Assembly: GCA_013433145.1 (NCBI GenBank)
Contig: CM024176.1
Span: forward strand, 3,964,849-4,028,848
Reading direction: 5' to 3'
Source of the DNA: Ascaris suum
Lineage: Eukaryota; Nematoda; Chromadorea; Rhabditida; Ascarididae
DNA: 64,000 nt
Below are positions 1 to 14,159 of the stretch, piece by piece; the first letter of the stretch is position 1; every line of letters begins with the position of its first letter. A program made the translations under genes and the position numbers. Below the pieces are notes generated by a model, which saw nothing but the letters and a program-made list of their open reading frames with translations, made no database searches and was not told where the DNA came from.

Positions 1-490
1 AATCTTCCACAATATAAAGTAACCTATCCACAATAAAGAAATAAAAAATATACAAAATATGCACAAAATGTGGAGCATTTTAGAAGGAATTAAAAAGAAC
101 GCGACAGTAGCGAAGTGCTGAAAATTTTTTCCTACCAGTTAATCATTTTCATCATTCGTTGAATGGAAACATTCGCAAACAAAGCCCTCAATGAATCTAG
201 ACGACTAGCACAAGACAGAAAGAGAGAGCGATAGACAAAAGTGTAGATTGCAGATGGCACTCGAACCAGAGCTTACGTTGCTCCTTGCATTTTTCGCTCC
301 TCTCTCTTCATAGTAATGATAACTTGGCACTGCTATGAGCTGAATATAAAAACACAATTGTAGATCAAAGACCATCTATGATCTAAATCCATATGCCAAA
401 ACTCCTCAGAAAAATAGCCGACAGCTGTGCGTTAAAGCAACCGAGTTTTTCCTCGCTCTTTAAGGAAAAAATAAAGAATAAAAAACATAC

Positions 491-3400
491 GCAAAAGGTG
501 CAAGAAGGAAGTTAAGTGGTTTCCTCGCAAGTGGAGTGTACCTCACGAGACGAGTGTAACAAAGTCCTGGATGGCAACAGTTGATCGTTACATGAGAAGC
601 TTCCTCGGCACGAAGACGTTTTGTCAACTCGTAACTGTGCATCACCTTCGAATTTCATTTTTAGGTGACAGGACTTGTAGTTCGAACTTATTCCACATCA
701 GTAATGACTGAGAATAATAAAATACAAAATTAACGAAATACTCTTTCCAACTTGTTACACCTTGTAAGGTTTTACTTTTTTCAAATGGTTGCAGCAAAGT
801 TTTTTAACAAATAAATGTAAAAACCCACTTTTAAAAATCTATAAACGTAGAAAAATTTGCAGGGAAGGAAAAAAATTGCAGAGAAAGTCAAAAAATCTGT
901 AATCCTAATCAATCACGGAGCTCTACAATGATCACCACTCAAATATATCAAAGTTTTATGTTCTGAACTAGACAATATTCAAACCACCTTTAGTGTCCAA
1001 TACAATAAACAACAATTCCGCACTGAAATCCCTTCACGGAGATGCCAAATGAAAACAAAATTAATATGTTATAATATAATATTACACTATAAAATTACAT
1101 TGTAGTGCTAATATTGCAGCACTCTATTACATCATAGTGCTAACATTGCAGCACTCTATTCAAATGTAACTAATAAAAACATTTTCCTCACAAATACTCC
1201 TTCAGCAATTACAGATATGAGCTTATCTCTTCCACAGTGACGAGCGAATTTTTGTGTGAATTGAATTGACGATTGAGTGGTGGGAGGATTTCGCATTTAA
1301 TTCATTATTCGTATATTTTTTCGCCTATCGTCTCTCCGTTTTCCTTCCTGGTTGCGATCTCAATCGGAAATCGGGCTGTGCTAAGAAGATGAGAATGAAA
1401 TAGAGCAAGCTTGTGTATAGCAAGTTTAATTAGAGATTATATGGGAAATGCAAAGGAAACAGGATGCAGCCTTCTTCGTAGCTTCAATTAAAGCTGTTAG
1501 AAAAATCATGCAACAAACCATTGCAAGCTTTGACTTCGAATAAGACTGCCTCGAGTCCCATCCGTATCGACGGTCAATATTTTCGAGATCGATTGGATCG
1601 GCATAGTAATGCGCCAATGCAGATACGTTGACGATTCGCGCCGATGCGGCGGCTACCAGCAGAGGTTTCAGAAGTTCAGTCAATAAAAAGTGCCCTATAA
1701 AAACGCCCTAATGAACACCTTTACAGGACATTGCTATATATATTTAAAATGCAATCCAACAATACAAAAACCTCACGAAATCGTTTTACTTACGCATCTA
1801 TCACTCACTTCAATCGTATAATAGTGAACAACCCCAAATTTTGAAATTTCCACCAAATTTCCGCTTCCCCAATAGACGAAGACCTCTCCCCCCTCCCTCC
1901 CCCCACAAACCCTGCGAAGTACCTATACACTGCCTTCAGATGGCAAATAAGATAAAAAGAAATATAAACAATTAAAGCAAAAAATCATCTCGTTTCAATT
2001 GTGCATTGCTTATCTCTATTAAGGGAAAAAAGAACGCCAGAAAAGTCTAAACACTCTTTGATGGAATCTGAGTGAGAAATACTTCCCAAGACGAATAATT
2101 AATAACAGCAATTCGTGCGCTTAAAAATTTACCTTCTATTATTCAACAATTGCGCTCTTCTTCTGTTTATTTCAACAAAACGCAAAACCATTAAAAAACT
2201 GTGACGTCACTTAATGTTCTCATCAACATCAGTTTCTCTAATCATTAAATTCTCTTTACTTTCTTCCTCTTCTCCCCTGATGAATCGAATCATACGAATC
2301 GTATGATTCGATTCATCAGGGGAGGTGATGCAATCCTATTTTCATCCTATTTTTATGACGTGATGCAATTTGAAAGCAAAAAGTAAAAACGAGTCAAAGA
2401 TCAAATGAGTGGCCAAATATAAATCATTAACTCTTCAGGTCGAAGATATCGAGCTTAAGCATCGATCGTCACCCAGTTCATAAACGAAACAAATTTCTAC
2501 ACTTTATAAATCTAAATAAATAAATTCATCAGAACCGGAAACTGAAAATACGACTTGACAGCGCTCATCTCTAAATTCTATCCCTTAATAGCACAACTCT
2601 ACAATAAATGAATATCCACCTACACCAATAATCTGCAATATAGTTAACAAATAATCAAAGGAATGCGAGCATAATCGTCCGATTCGGCATCATTTTTAAG
2701 TCACGAGACCGAAACATATAATATTCTTTATGGAGTGTATGAAATGGAGTCCATATAATAAATATAAAAATATGTCAGAAGGGTTCCACAAAATGATTTA
2801 CTGATATTCTCTAAGAAGCAGAAATCAGTCAGCTGCGACGAAACGCTTAACGAACCTAAATAATTGGTCTGCCAGACAAGCTCGTGTCCATCATCGGTTA
2901 GTTTAAACTTGGGGTACATCATAACGGCCGCATTATTAACCAATATGTCGATCTGCTTCTCTTCTGCAACGACAAAACATTGCCTGAAGATGCTTTTCAA
3001 GCAGACCATTACTGTGTTAGTGGTCAATTTTCACAAATGGCATTCCAAAAAATCATCGCACGAAACAAAAGACAATAGAGATTTTCCCTCCTCTACCCTC
3101 CAAATTGAAAGACATGCCTGAGTTGAGTATTTTGCGACATTTAAAAGCAGTCGCACTTAATTATTCCTAGAAAACGAGAAGTTCCCGAACCACGCTTCGC
3201 GAACTCTGCATTACTTCTTATAAAATAAAGTCACACTTACATGGGAGCCGATAACGATGCAACAAAGTTGCAAATATTTCTGGCCACTGTTTGTCCTATT
3301 AGAAATATCGAAATATTTTAATGTATGAAGATGCATGAGCTTTAAAATCAAGAGATCAGTTAGAAATTGATATGCAAAATAATTTATACGGTAAGATTAT

Positions 3401-6400
3401 ATTAAAACGAAAGCCTAATATTTCATCACTTACGAACGATGAGGTTCGCGCCTCGGAAAATTTTGGAATCGACGAATATTTGTAGCGGCAGCTCATCTGA
3501 CAAATAAGAATTATGAGACTGAATTTGAATTGCACGGTTTAAGACATGATGCTCATCAACATCATAGAACCGCAGAGTAATTTGCGCAGATCACAACCAC
3601 CTGAGAATGTTCTAGCAATACAAGGTGATAAAGCTAACGTTTTAGCCTCCATTCTAAAAGACACAACATAAAGCACACCTTTGCAATAGTGTTTGGAAGG
3701 GGGGCCCCGCCAGGTGAAATGATGAACCACATCCCCCCGGAGGCAATGGAACTCCGGAAGGCGGGCTTCTCGGGGGCATAAGAATGGAAAACGTCAAGTT
3801 CAGTTTAAGACCTTTCACATCCACCATGCTGTTATGGTGTGTCGTTTTCATGAGAAACTGCTATAGGAATAATTTTCGAAAAATCAGTCTTGGCGAATCT
3901 TTGGCAACCGTTTGATACGGAAATTGCGGCTGAAGCACAAAATGCGTATTGCTGCCAAACGTAGTTGCATACTTTGTTAAATGCAAGTGGCAGCAAAATT
4001 TTGGCGACTGCTTAGAAATGAAGGATCTTGGCTTCATGGCTAGTGAGAGGGGTGGGAGGGGACTGTGATAATGTCTTGTTGTTTTGGGATAAGGAAGTGT
4101 AGTGAAGGCCACTTCCCCGTTGCAGAAGTGAGAGGAAATGAACTGAGGAGCAGTGTGCTTTTTTGACATATATGTTTTATGTAATGCAGTTGTTAGGATT
4201 AGTGTGCTTTAGTTCCTGGCAGGTTATTCTGATTTTAGCACTTTTTTAATGATTGCATATTCGATTTGGGAATTTTGCTCCCCGAATGATGGTGAACAAG
4301 TGCTCAACCATGACGTCATTAAATGGAAATGAATTCTTTAATCTCTGCTGTGAAATGCTGAGGACAGTAACGAAACCGAGTACGCGGGCGGAATACCGAG
4401 CTCTCGCAGATGGCAGCTCGACATGTTGCATCACAGTTCACGGTGTTCTCCACGCCTTCTGTAATACTTGTGTTTCCTCATCGATAATCAGATTTTTTCC
4501 CTCTGTGTCACACTATGCCTTTCCATTCAGTTGAATGCGGATTTGCTCTTTATGTAGGTCGTGTTGCAGAGAGATGGAATGCCCACGTAACGGCGGTGAG
4601 CATTCAACACTGCCGATCCCATAGTCCGCTATCTCACGAGTGATAAGAAGAAAAAGTGGAAGAAGGAAGACGTGAGAGTTCTTCGCGGTAGAAGACAACA
4701 AAGGCGAAAAACAGTCCGGTGCAGTATTGACGGACGAATCCAGGTTTCAACTCTTCATCGACGCACAGCATGATAGGCCATTTGAAGGCTGTCCACTGTG
4801 ATCGTCCAAAAGTCGGATGGGCTATTTGTTCTGTGACTTGGTGGAGAACTTTTTTTCAGGTTGCGATCACAGAATTCGCGCTCCTAAAATCCCTCACAAA
4901 GACGACGGAAGCAGCAGGCACCGAGGGGTTGGGGGGATTTTTTGATCACAGGGGTCCCCACGTTCGAAAATTTATGGTTCATCTTAGTGCGGGGACTCCC
5001 GCGGATGTGGGGGAGGGGAGGAGGGGAAGTGGCGACGAACTTCGAACACCACTCTGCAGCACAGCTAAACGAAACTCGGCGAAGGTCTTGATGTGGAGGG
5101 AGGAAGGAGAGGGAGGGAGGAGGCGAAAGGCGGAAGATGAGGGGGAGGGGAGAAACAAAGGGCGGCTAATGAGGCTTAATAAGAGGGAAGGGGAAGGGGA
5201 GAGGAGGGAGAGAGGAGACCAGGCAACTGGCCAGCACTTCAATCTAGCTGACTGCCAGACAGAGAGGAACGAATGTGAAAATTTTCAGTAGACGGTGAAA
5301 TAAACTAAACCTCCTTTCCGTGGGATAGCCGTGAATATTACTCTTAGGCGATATTTCGGCCTTATTAATAACTAAGCACTTCAAATCAAATGAGACGAAC
5401 CAGCTGTTATTTCCTTTGCTGCCGCTCGAATAGTCGAAAACTTAGTCAGATCCATCAACTTGACTATAAGGCGATCGGGAGAGCAGCCCAACTGAAAGGC
5501 GAAAAAATGAACAAATAAATATTGAAGACTCTCGCAGACTGCTAGTTGACTCATCGAAAATCTCCAAAAGATGAGAAGTGGTGGATAAAGGAGGGGAAAC
5601 GATGAGGTGAGAAAAAGACGAGTGGGAGATATAAGCTGATAATGAACGGCATAAAAAGCAATAGGAGGTGAAAGGAAATAAACTTTCAACAAAAAACTGT
5701 GACCGACTTTCTTTTCAAAGAAGCGCATGAAAACGTGGACGAGTAGAAGAAAAACGAAAGCACAGCAACGCCCGCATGGTTTATTGCAAGCGTTGTTTTA
5801 TTTTATCAACCAACCTCTCCCCCCCTCCCCCACTGCACCATTTTCCACCTGTGTTCTCGTTATACGACCAGAAAACTCAAAAAAATTTCATTTCACTTTG
5901 CATCATAAAAGTTCACCAAGAACAGCAAACCCCTCAACGTCAAAAACGCATACCGTAATATTGTGCGAAGAAACAAAAGAATCACCAAAACACATCTAAA
6001 TTTGTTTTCCCATTATAGAAAGCCTGGAGCATTCCGAACGAAGAATACCTTGACAAGTTCCAGCTGCGCGTTCAACGCCCTCCCCTCATTTCGACACATC
6101 ATATAAACCTTTGCACCTCGCAGACACAGCTCGCGCACGATCTGCTTGCCAATGCCACAGTCACATCCGGTCACTACGGCTACCATATTTTTTGCAGAGA
6201 CGTGCTCCTTGAATTGTGCGCCTTTAAAATAAAACCTGAAATTATACTCGCTGCAATGACCTAAATAATCAAAGGGAAATGCAGTAGGTGTCAATGAAGT
6301 GCGGATATAAAGGGCGATCCGATGCACCCTCCAGGTTTCGTTTCGTATGTCAAGCATGAGTTGCCTTCAAGTTGAAACTGTCGGACAAACCGACTGACAT

Positions 6401-6599
6401 GCAGATATACAAACCGATGTCACTATAAACGACATGCTGAATGAAACTGAAAACAACTCTGCACGATAACAAAAACGAGGTTCGAATTGGGTTGTATTTC
6501 TCAACAACATTAGAGGTACCTGAATGCGATTATGATGGCAATGATCGCGATGAACTTCCAATCGACAAAAAGCTCCAACAGATCGACCATCACGGCCAT
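491..6599 (-). CDS. Short-chain dehydrogenase/reductase, retinol-dehydrogenase-like (3' end outside window)
   Basis: NAD(P)-dependent oxidoreductase of the classical SDR fold, closest in motif pattern to RDH11-14/DHRS membrane-anchored enzymes that act on retinoids, sterols or other lipid carbonyls. Exons on the minus strand: 6520-6599, 6049-6235, 5401-5491, 2856-2963, 1519-1694 and 491-645; all reading phases agree. The start ATG at 6599 opens a short N-terminus with one hydrophobic anchor (IIAIIIAF region, residues about 17-26). Cofactor motif TGCDCGIG is at residues 49-56 and NNAAVM at 129-134 (the family usually has NNAG). The catalytic Ser lies in VNVSALAH (Ser180) and YSKSK supplies Tyr207 and Lys211. 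The last visible exon ends in phase 2 at a good GTATGT donor. About 266 residues are visible against a family length of about 300-330, so one or more C-terminal exons lie left of position 1. The acceptor of the last exon is a weak TTCGAAG, but the protein aligns with no gap there (SKLAM/VMHSYELTKRL). The substrate cannot be read from the sequence. Confidence 0.88.
1095..1159. repeat. Two-copy 32-bp tandem repeat with internal hairpin
   Basis: Two consecutive 32-bp units differ at a few bases. Each holds the inverted arms AGTGCT and AGCACT about 8 bases apart, so each copy could fold. It lies in the last visible intron of the SDR gene. Confidence 0.7.
2272..2324. repeat. Perfect 26-bp inverted repeat with 1-base spacer
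   Basis: Left arm 2272-2297 and right arm 2299-2324 are exact reverse complements around a single A at 2298. The sequence therefore forms a 53-base near-palindrome able to make a cruciform or, when transcribed in the SDR intron that runs from 2855 to 1695, a hairpin. No similar perfect palindrome was noticed elsewhere in the window. Confidence 0.92.
4200..4800 (+). mobile_element. Possible decayed Tc1/mariner-like transposase fragment in SDR intron
   Basis: This segment is T-rich on the plus strand, unlike the A-rich intron around it. At about 4713-4755 a plus-strand frame reads VLTDESRFQLFID, which resembles the block around the second catalytic Asp of Tc1-like DDE transposases (usual form: LF.DES.F.L). 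The same frame stays open from about 4676 (starting FFAVEDNKG) to a TGA at about 4799. No terminal inverted repeats or TA target duplication were found. The motif match is short, so this is tentative. Confidence 0.33.
5003..5220 (+). repeat. Purine-rich (GGGA/GGAGG) low-complexity tract
   Basis: About 200 bases of the plus strand consist largely of G and A with runs such as GGGGAGGGG. The tract produces a long spurious plus-strand reading frame rich in Glu, Arg and Gly. Related purine tracts lie near 21340, 36700, 50645 and 54775. Confidence 0.75.
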
Positions 6600-8640
6600 C
6601 CCTGCACCGGAAGCACTAAAGCAACGTCAAAATAACGTAACTGACTGACGATAAAGCAATCATATGAGCGTTAGCGAGTTTACGAAGAGGAAGTGAGGCG
6701 GAGGGGGAATGAATGATTTCGAAGGCGGCGAGGGATGTGAGGCGAGGCGACACTAAAGTCTGACCTCAGAAAAATCAACAATAAAAAACAAGTTATTTAT
6801 GAAGTTTTCCTGCAGAAATGCAAGTCTATGGTCGATGTGGCCAGCAGCATGAACAAGTACAATATTTTCAAAATTTTGCCGTTGCTAAATCTATGAGGAA
6901 ATAATCTCTGAGGGTTGCATCCACCATACTTTGACCAAGGTCGCAATACCCCTCAACCTCGCTATTTTTGATGTCTCCCATCAAGTATATATCGATGTGA
7001 AACAAAAAAAAAAAAACAAAGGCCAATCCTCTCTTGAACAACACAATGTCCTTCAATGCCATACGATTGGATCAATCGATCACACAACGCAATAATCACT
7101 TCAAGGTAGAAAAATTCAACAACGACTCTGACCAACGCTGCTCTCACTATCAGAACAGTGATAAAGTGAGAGAGGACATTTTAAAATGCACATATGATAT
7201 GACTACCTATAAATGTCAATTGAGGTTGTCGATGAGCAGAAATTGCTAACCGCCCACCTGGAGATAACAACTCTGGCCAAATCAGGGACCCAAAGAACTC
7301 AAATTGATAGAGCGCAACAATTGAGGCTGTTTGCGAACTTTTTTTTAACGTCTTAACGTCTCCAACAACTTCTTGTATGCAATCTACAGTTTACGGAAGC
7401 AATTCTTACACGAACTCTTCGAGTTTTTTTTTAAGTTGCAGCAACTCCAAATGCACCTGAAGTTGAGTGTCAGCATGCAACCTCAAGTAGAAGCGTGAAC
7501 AAAGTTGTGCGCATTATTTTCTACATCAAAATGCTGCCAATAATTCGAGACATAGTGACAACGCCAGATCAATGTTATGCAATATCAGTGGAATGGGCCT
7601 CAAGTGTACGTTTTCCCCACACATTCGGACGATATTTTCTGTCTCCAAACCGACTGATATAGGCAGCTAGTCAGTGAAAAATTAGCCTCTGGCAACTATT
7701 CGTCATTACAGTAGAGCGATACCTCAAAGCAGTCATCACTTGCAGAAATGTTTTTCTTGGCGCGTATGCATTAGAGTGGAAAACGCTCGTGTGTATGTGT
7801 ATATGTCCAGCTGTAGTAGCAACTCCCATAGAAGCTGGCGACGTATATGCACACATAATCGTTGATTAGAAGGCATATCAATGCGTAAATTCAGCCTTGC
7901 CAATCTATAAGCATTTGATAGGCACAAGGTTGTAACTTAGAGACGACTTCGCTCATTCAAAAATTTTCATCGAGTCTTATCTACTTATTCGCCGAAAAAA
8001 AAGCAAGATATGAAGGCGTTTTTTATGGTGGTCAGGCTCGAAAAAAACTCAGATAACGCAACAACTATCGCCCTTCAGCCTTTATCAGGAAAGAACTGTG
8101 ACGTGGACAATTTGTATTTATAATCTTCACGGCCTAAGACAACTCCGCTGACGTAAAAAACCCAGGATTATATTAGCTTATCAGTCAGTATCCACAGGCT
8201 TCTTTCTTGGCCGCATTTCACTTCCGACAGCTCTTCATTTATAGTTGTTAACGTCGGGACACCTCGAGAATGCAGAAAACACATTGCATATCGCATAGTA
8301 AGGCAAATGAATTTGTGCGTTATTTCGAAGTCGAAGCATTCTCTCAAGTTTCGACTGGGATCTCCGCTACATCATACTCATGACTAGGCAAAAAAAAAAT
8401 CGACAAAACTTAACAGGACCTCGGAAAATAAACAAAGAAATTTTTTATTCGCAAGGTCCGACCATTCGCGAAAATCATTTATAAAACAGTCGTTTCTCTG
8501 CGAACCGAGTGGTGTAAAATGCAAATAAAATAAAGTCTTTGGGATCCTTAGTTAATCATAACTGCTGAATCGGCAAACTGAGGCGAAAGATGGTGTAGGA
8601 TTGCTCAAGTTTAGGTTCCTATCCTTACCCAACGATGTTC

Positions 8641-8725
8641 AATTTGAAACTGTCGCACAGACAGACATACGCATACATACACAAACACGCAGGCTTGACG
8701 TTGACATAATGCGCCTTGCAATTGC
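8641..8725. repeat. Interspersed GACAGACATAC-type repeat copy
   Basis: One of several dispersed copies sharing the order TTGAAA - CAGACAGACATAC - CATACACAAAC - CATAATGCG. A very similar copy is at about 38014-38100. Weaker copies are near 6370-6430, 56325-56365, 56990-57030 and 59925-59955, and a reverse-orientation one is near 26150-26260. Confidence 0.55.
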
Positions 8726-11700
8726 AAGTACGCAGAAGTACATAAACAGAACAGAAGACTCGCTTCTTCCTTCAGCCCATCTCTTCTGCAAAAACCTGAT
8801 ATTGAGCAATCGAGAATGCGCACCACGTAACCCCTGCGGAGCAAACGGTGCACGATCGTAAGTTATACTCCAGATATGATGGATGGGTGGTTATGCAATA
8901 TAACGATGGCCTTCGCACATGGGAAGAAGGAAAACGAGCATAAAAACAACAAAGGAAATTCCCAAAATTGGTGGAAATTCGAGGAAAAAATCTCCAATGA
9001 AGAAGTATTAAGAACATGAGTTTTCCATTCTAAAAGTCTTCCCGAACAAATCGGCTCAATTGATTCCGTCATGCAAAAAGCCCCAGGGAGCTCTCTAAGA
9101 AATCAATTAATTTCTTCCCCATAACCGAGATGCACGGAAAAGAACTCCGCAACCCCCTCCGATTCATTCCTCTTTATCTCCTCCTTCTCCTTCCCCTCCC
9201 TCCTTCTCAACCATTGGCAAACCAGATCAAAATCAATCGAAAAATGACAATTTGGCTTAAATCGATGACGAATGGCAACAAGCTGCCACGCAGTTTCAAA
9301 TGTCACGCACACCAATCGCTTGCATCGCAGACGTAGCTAGGCAGTCGGGTGTAAATAAAAACACTACGGTACAATCAGCGTTTCAGCGATGAATCGCCAA
9401 CGAACATTCAGATTAGTGTTGCTTTTGTCTCGTTTCCTTACTCTGCTTCATGCATCTGAGCGCGGCTGTTCCAACCGTAACACCCTTGTTTCGTTAACTC
9501 TGCATCAACCCTACCTCTTCCCTGCAGTAATCACATAATTCCAACATTAGCCCAGCCTTCTTCCCAACTCCTTTTTTACATCAGGCGGCACCTCCCCCTT
9601 CAAGGGCCCGCTATTCTCGTCAGCCCTTTCTGCCAGAAACTCAGTGGGCCCCAAAAAACAGTAATAAAGAGTCAGACAGAGATTCGAACACTTAAGTGAA
9701 CATACCACCAATGACATCCAAAAAAACATCGATTTCGAAAATGATACACAGCGGTGGGAAGTGAACACAGAATTTTTGAGAAGTGTCACATATGTCGAAA
9801 AAAAAACTTCAAAAACAAATTACTGCAAAACACCTGTGGAAAAGCAACTTTCAAGTCAACTCTGCCTCAGCAACGCCAACAGTACGATCCCATATTGTTC
9901 CAGGCACATATGGAACGACTACGGTCCTACCAGCAGCATCCTGATCCACATATTTAACCACATAGAAGCATGCGTCTTGTTCCAGTAGTCTTCCCATTAG
10001 AGGACAAGTATTACATTATGCTCAAAATATGGCAACAATGACTTTGATGGAGAAGGAATAAAGGGAGAATAAAGCAGAGAAAGATTAGAACAATTGAGGA
10101 GACGATGGCAGGCGGACAACAAGGACTAAAGCGGAGCGGAGGAGGAGACTTCGGGGCACCAAGCGAGGAAGGACGCAAGATTTCAATTAGTCCGATGTTC
10201 AATCAGTAGATGACAATTTAAGTGCGCGCGTTTCATTCTCAACTTTTTCCGTCGCGGCACTTTTTAATCCACGACTTCGCAGCAACCAAAACCTACAAGT
10301 CAACTCACGATCGCTAAGTTTGTCCACTGAATGAGCAGAGCCATTACCGCCAAACCACATCATGTCCATCAAGGTCATAAAACGTCTGCATGTCCCTGGT
10401 TATCAGTAACACGATATGAGACTACTCGAAAACCCTGAATGGCTGAGCGGGAATGACAAGCCGTACCGACCTCGATGATCCCGGCAGAATATAACTCATG
10501 AAGAGAAATTCGGAACCTTTCTCGCCCTTAGCCTTCCAACTCTGACCTCCTTAAATGAGGACATCACTACGTGTCCCCTCAGGAGAAGGCACAACGAAGG
10601 ACGAGTCATCCCCTCTAGAGCATCTTTTGTTCCCTCCACCGCCATCCATGCTTTCATATATTAACGACCGCCACAACGAAAAATGCACTGAAGTAGTTTG
10701 CGAGATATTATTTGCGCAATAGACGCGTTCCGTGTGACTGAAGAGTGCATAAAAAGGCAGCACAAAAAAGTTTATTGCACGAATCGATAGAGTATTAGTC
10801 GCTTCATCGACACTCTGCAGTGCTCGTCGAACTACCCAATTTCTTCTTTTATTTCAACTATTGTAGAAAACGAACCAAGCAAACCAAGTGTACAGGAACA
10901 TCATGATATTATAGCCTCGGGGCTAAATTTAGTTTCTTTGTCACTTCTGAATCCCTCATTAATTTGCATACTGCAGCTATGACGGTTATAAACATCATGG
11001 TACAAAAAATTCGAATCATTCACTCCTATAATAAACAGCACGGGGAACAAATAACCCTCCCCACTGCGCATTCGCCATTGAACGATGCCAGAGTCTATCC
11101 CACCAACCTCTTCCCCCACCCCCTCCCCTTCCAAAAATGAAGAAAGAACTACTGATTACAGGCTTATTTTAAAGGAAAGGAAGATAATTATTTAAATTCA
11201 GAAATAATTGAAAATTGCATTTTTCTGAATTTGCCGAGGAATTTCTGATTACCTCGAAGGAGGGAGATTAAAATCTGGGATAGTTCCATCAAAGAACTTC
11301 TAAGAGTAGGAGAAACAGTTCCGAAACGTGGAATAAGAAAGGCACTATTGGGCTGTGGGCACCATAAAGAAGTGTCAACGACACATAATGAACGAAGGAA
11401 AACACTGTTGAGTAGTCAACGAATGAATTCAAAAAAAAAATCTTAAACAACAAATAAAGCAAATTGAATTTAAATTCACCCAAAGAAGCATAAAAGCGAT
11501 TTGGGCACATTAGGCAAGCCATTGAGATAATTATATAGCACAGATAGACAGGAAAATAAAACAATCACATATGCTATTTGCATATTTTCAACAACAACGT
11601 AACTATTCTAGTTATTCTCGTTTCGTATTGGGGAATGAAGAGCAAAAAAAAAAAAACTGACTGTTGCACAAGAACCCCTTCCCCCACCTTTCTATGACTG

Positions 11701-12446
11701 TTACCCGAGAATCCCCCTCATGATTCTTACCCACGAACCTTTCCATAATTGTTGCCCTAAACCATCCCTATCCCCTTTGCAATTAATATCTTCAGGTGAA
11801 AGTCGATAGGCAACGGCTAATAAAATCAACATAATCCGAAAAACTCAAGTATACACGAAAATAACAAACACCAATAAACGCATCAAAAAAATGAATTGCG
11901 TTTCGATTTGTTAAAAAGTTTCTGAGAATTAAATTAGTTAACACTGCAAGTGAACTATAAATAAAATAAAGTAAACTAAACAACATAAGGAAACAAATTA
12001 ATTAACAAATTAACAAATATAGTGCTTAGAAATATGCAAATTGCACGAATTCAACCATTCATTGACCGAATAACGTTTATTACTCGGACTCCATATTCAA
12101 ATTAAGCGAATTCGATTAAGCAGGCTGAATTATTAGGTTCTAACCTGAAAACCTGATGCGCAACTATCAACTGTAACAGAAGAGAATATTCCTTTTTGAA
12201 AATATGAAGTCCCTATAAACATCTTTTGAAATCGCTCCTTAAATATACTGATAGAACATATTCGATTCGTTCCCATTCGACCGTCGGAATAATAAACGTT
12301 GCTGTACTTGTTTAATAAATATCACTCGATCACAGCAATTATTCTATGCTAGACAATCAAGCAATCATTTTAGATTTAACAATAATGAAACAAATCGCAA
12401 CGCATATCAACCTTTAAAGTGCTCCCTCAAGAAAACCACATGAAAC

Positions 12447-12448
<2 letters not shown>

Positions 12449-12482
<34 letters not shown>
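12449..12482. repeat. (TA)n microsatellite
   Basis: Uninterrupted TA dinucleotide run of about 34 bases in intergenic DNA. Confidence 0.95.
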
Positions 12483-12484
<2 letters not shown>

Positions 12485-13071
12485 CTGCATTCGCTTATCA
12501 GATGAACTGGTCTTACGAACTGCTAACTGATATGAAAATTAACATAACAATGGATCCCTTACAACTGATAAGGGCAACCTGTAAAAACCTACAGACGGTA
12601 TGTTTCTTGCGAGATTTCACCACTGTGCAATAAAAATTCGATCGCTCCCAAAATGCGAACAAGCTTACAGACACCTCCAGAGAATCAAAACTTCTTCCTA
12701 AGTTGATGGATCGGCTCGATGCTGATAAAAGATGCCATCCTACGGTGCACATCACAGATTCACAGCTCTTATTTAAGTAACTGCAGTACTTAGATATGAT
12801 ATCTCCATAATCACGTTGCATATGTGCTTTAAAAGCGAGCGAAATCGATGAGAAGTAAAACATATAACAAAGAAGAACGAAAAACATCCACTGCTTCCCA
12901 TTAAAATAGTACATGCATATAAATTTGTAAGGATAATCCTATTATAACAAGCATCCAATATTAATAAATTGCAACAATCCTGATGACATTCTCACCAAAA
13001 GAAAAAAAGGACCTTTCCAAGCTGCCTCTCTCGATTAACCCCTCCGCTGCCATCATCTTCTATCATGTCAA

Positions 13072-13083
13072 CCCCCCCCCCCC
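13072..13083. repeat. Poly-C tract (C12)
   Basis: Twelve consecutive C on the plus strand, hence G12 on the other strand. Confidence 0.95.
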
Positions 13084-14159
13084 TCTCTCCTCCCACAATT
13101 TCCCCTTTTCCTCTAAACAAAACAAAAGAATTTCAAAATGAGAAAATATATGGTCATATGAGGATTTTCACTGCAAATATGCAATATCAGAAGCGATCGT
13201 CGTATAGTTAACTGCTCAACAAGAAACGAAAGTGCCCTAATTTTATGATTATATAATGTCCAATATTCATTTAAGAATTTTTTTCTGGCCAAAATCCAGG
13301 ATCCATCGCCATTTTTCTGGAAAAGCTTCCATTACACTAGTGCAGTATTAGCCCGCAAATGTCCTCTCTAAATTCTTACTGCATTCTCAGATTTGCACAT
13401 AATATCTAATTACTACATAAAATAGCGTAACATTCAACGAGCTGCATTGATGCAGACTTTTATCATAGATGCTTCAATCGAGGGAACTGTTAGAAGCTGC
13501 AGAAACGAGGTATAAGGGGAATATTCGCGCCGATCCTTTTCCACTAGACACTGAAAATAAAAGCTTTACAGAAGGCGTGAAGTGACGTTAGATGTAAGCA
13601 AAGATATCAACGAATAAGTTTGTTAACAACAAAAATCGTTATACAGTTTAACTCTAAAACAGCGAATAAAACCAATTAAAACGATTCAAAAATTCAGCAA
13701 AACAATGAAAAGAAATATATGTGAAACGCGATGCATCAATGCAGGGCCAAACAACAGAAAAAATTTGTGTTCGTGAATGTGCTCTTCGATCGAAACGTGT
13801 TCAACGCGCTATCTTTTCTTTCCAGTTTTCTGCATTGTGAATTAAAAAAGAAATTGTGGCGATTCTCCATCCCCCTCCCTCTAGTCGATCCTTTGGGAAC
13901 GATGATTCCCGAGAAATATCAACTCCTAATGCTGATATTTGAAGATGAAACAAATATGGCAACGCAAGGATGAATAAGATATTTGTGGCACAAAGGGAAA
14001 GCAAAAAAAATTTTTTAAAGCAAAAAATATCCGGGAAACGCGCAAAGCTCAAAGCTGAATGAGCGAAAGAGAGGTGCCACATCTTTTTAAGTGCCGTCTC
14101 AACCAAAGATCCACGCATACCGATTGATGCACAAATGTAAGCAACGAGGCTCTCTTTAA

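Noticed and set aside
4770..5291. The longest plus-strand frame of the region (173 codons)
   Set aside because: Most of it is the GGGA/GGAGG purine tract read as Glu, Gly and Arg; no domain, and it lies in an SDR intron.
9547..9789. Minus-strand frame ending with EFLAERADENSGPLKGEVPP
   Set aside because: Protein-like but short, without splice context or a known family; kept out for lack of support.
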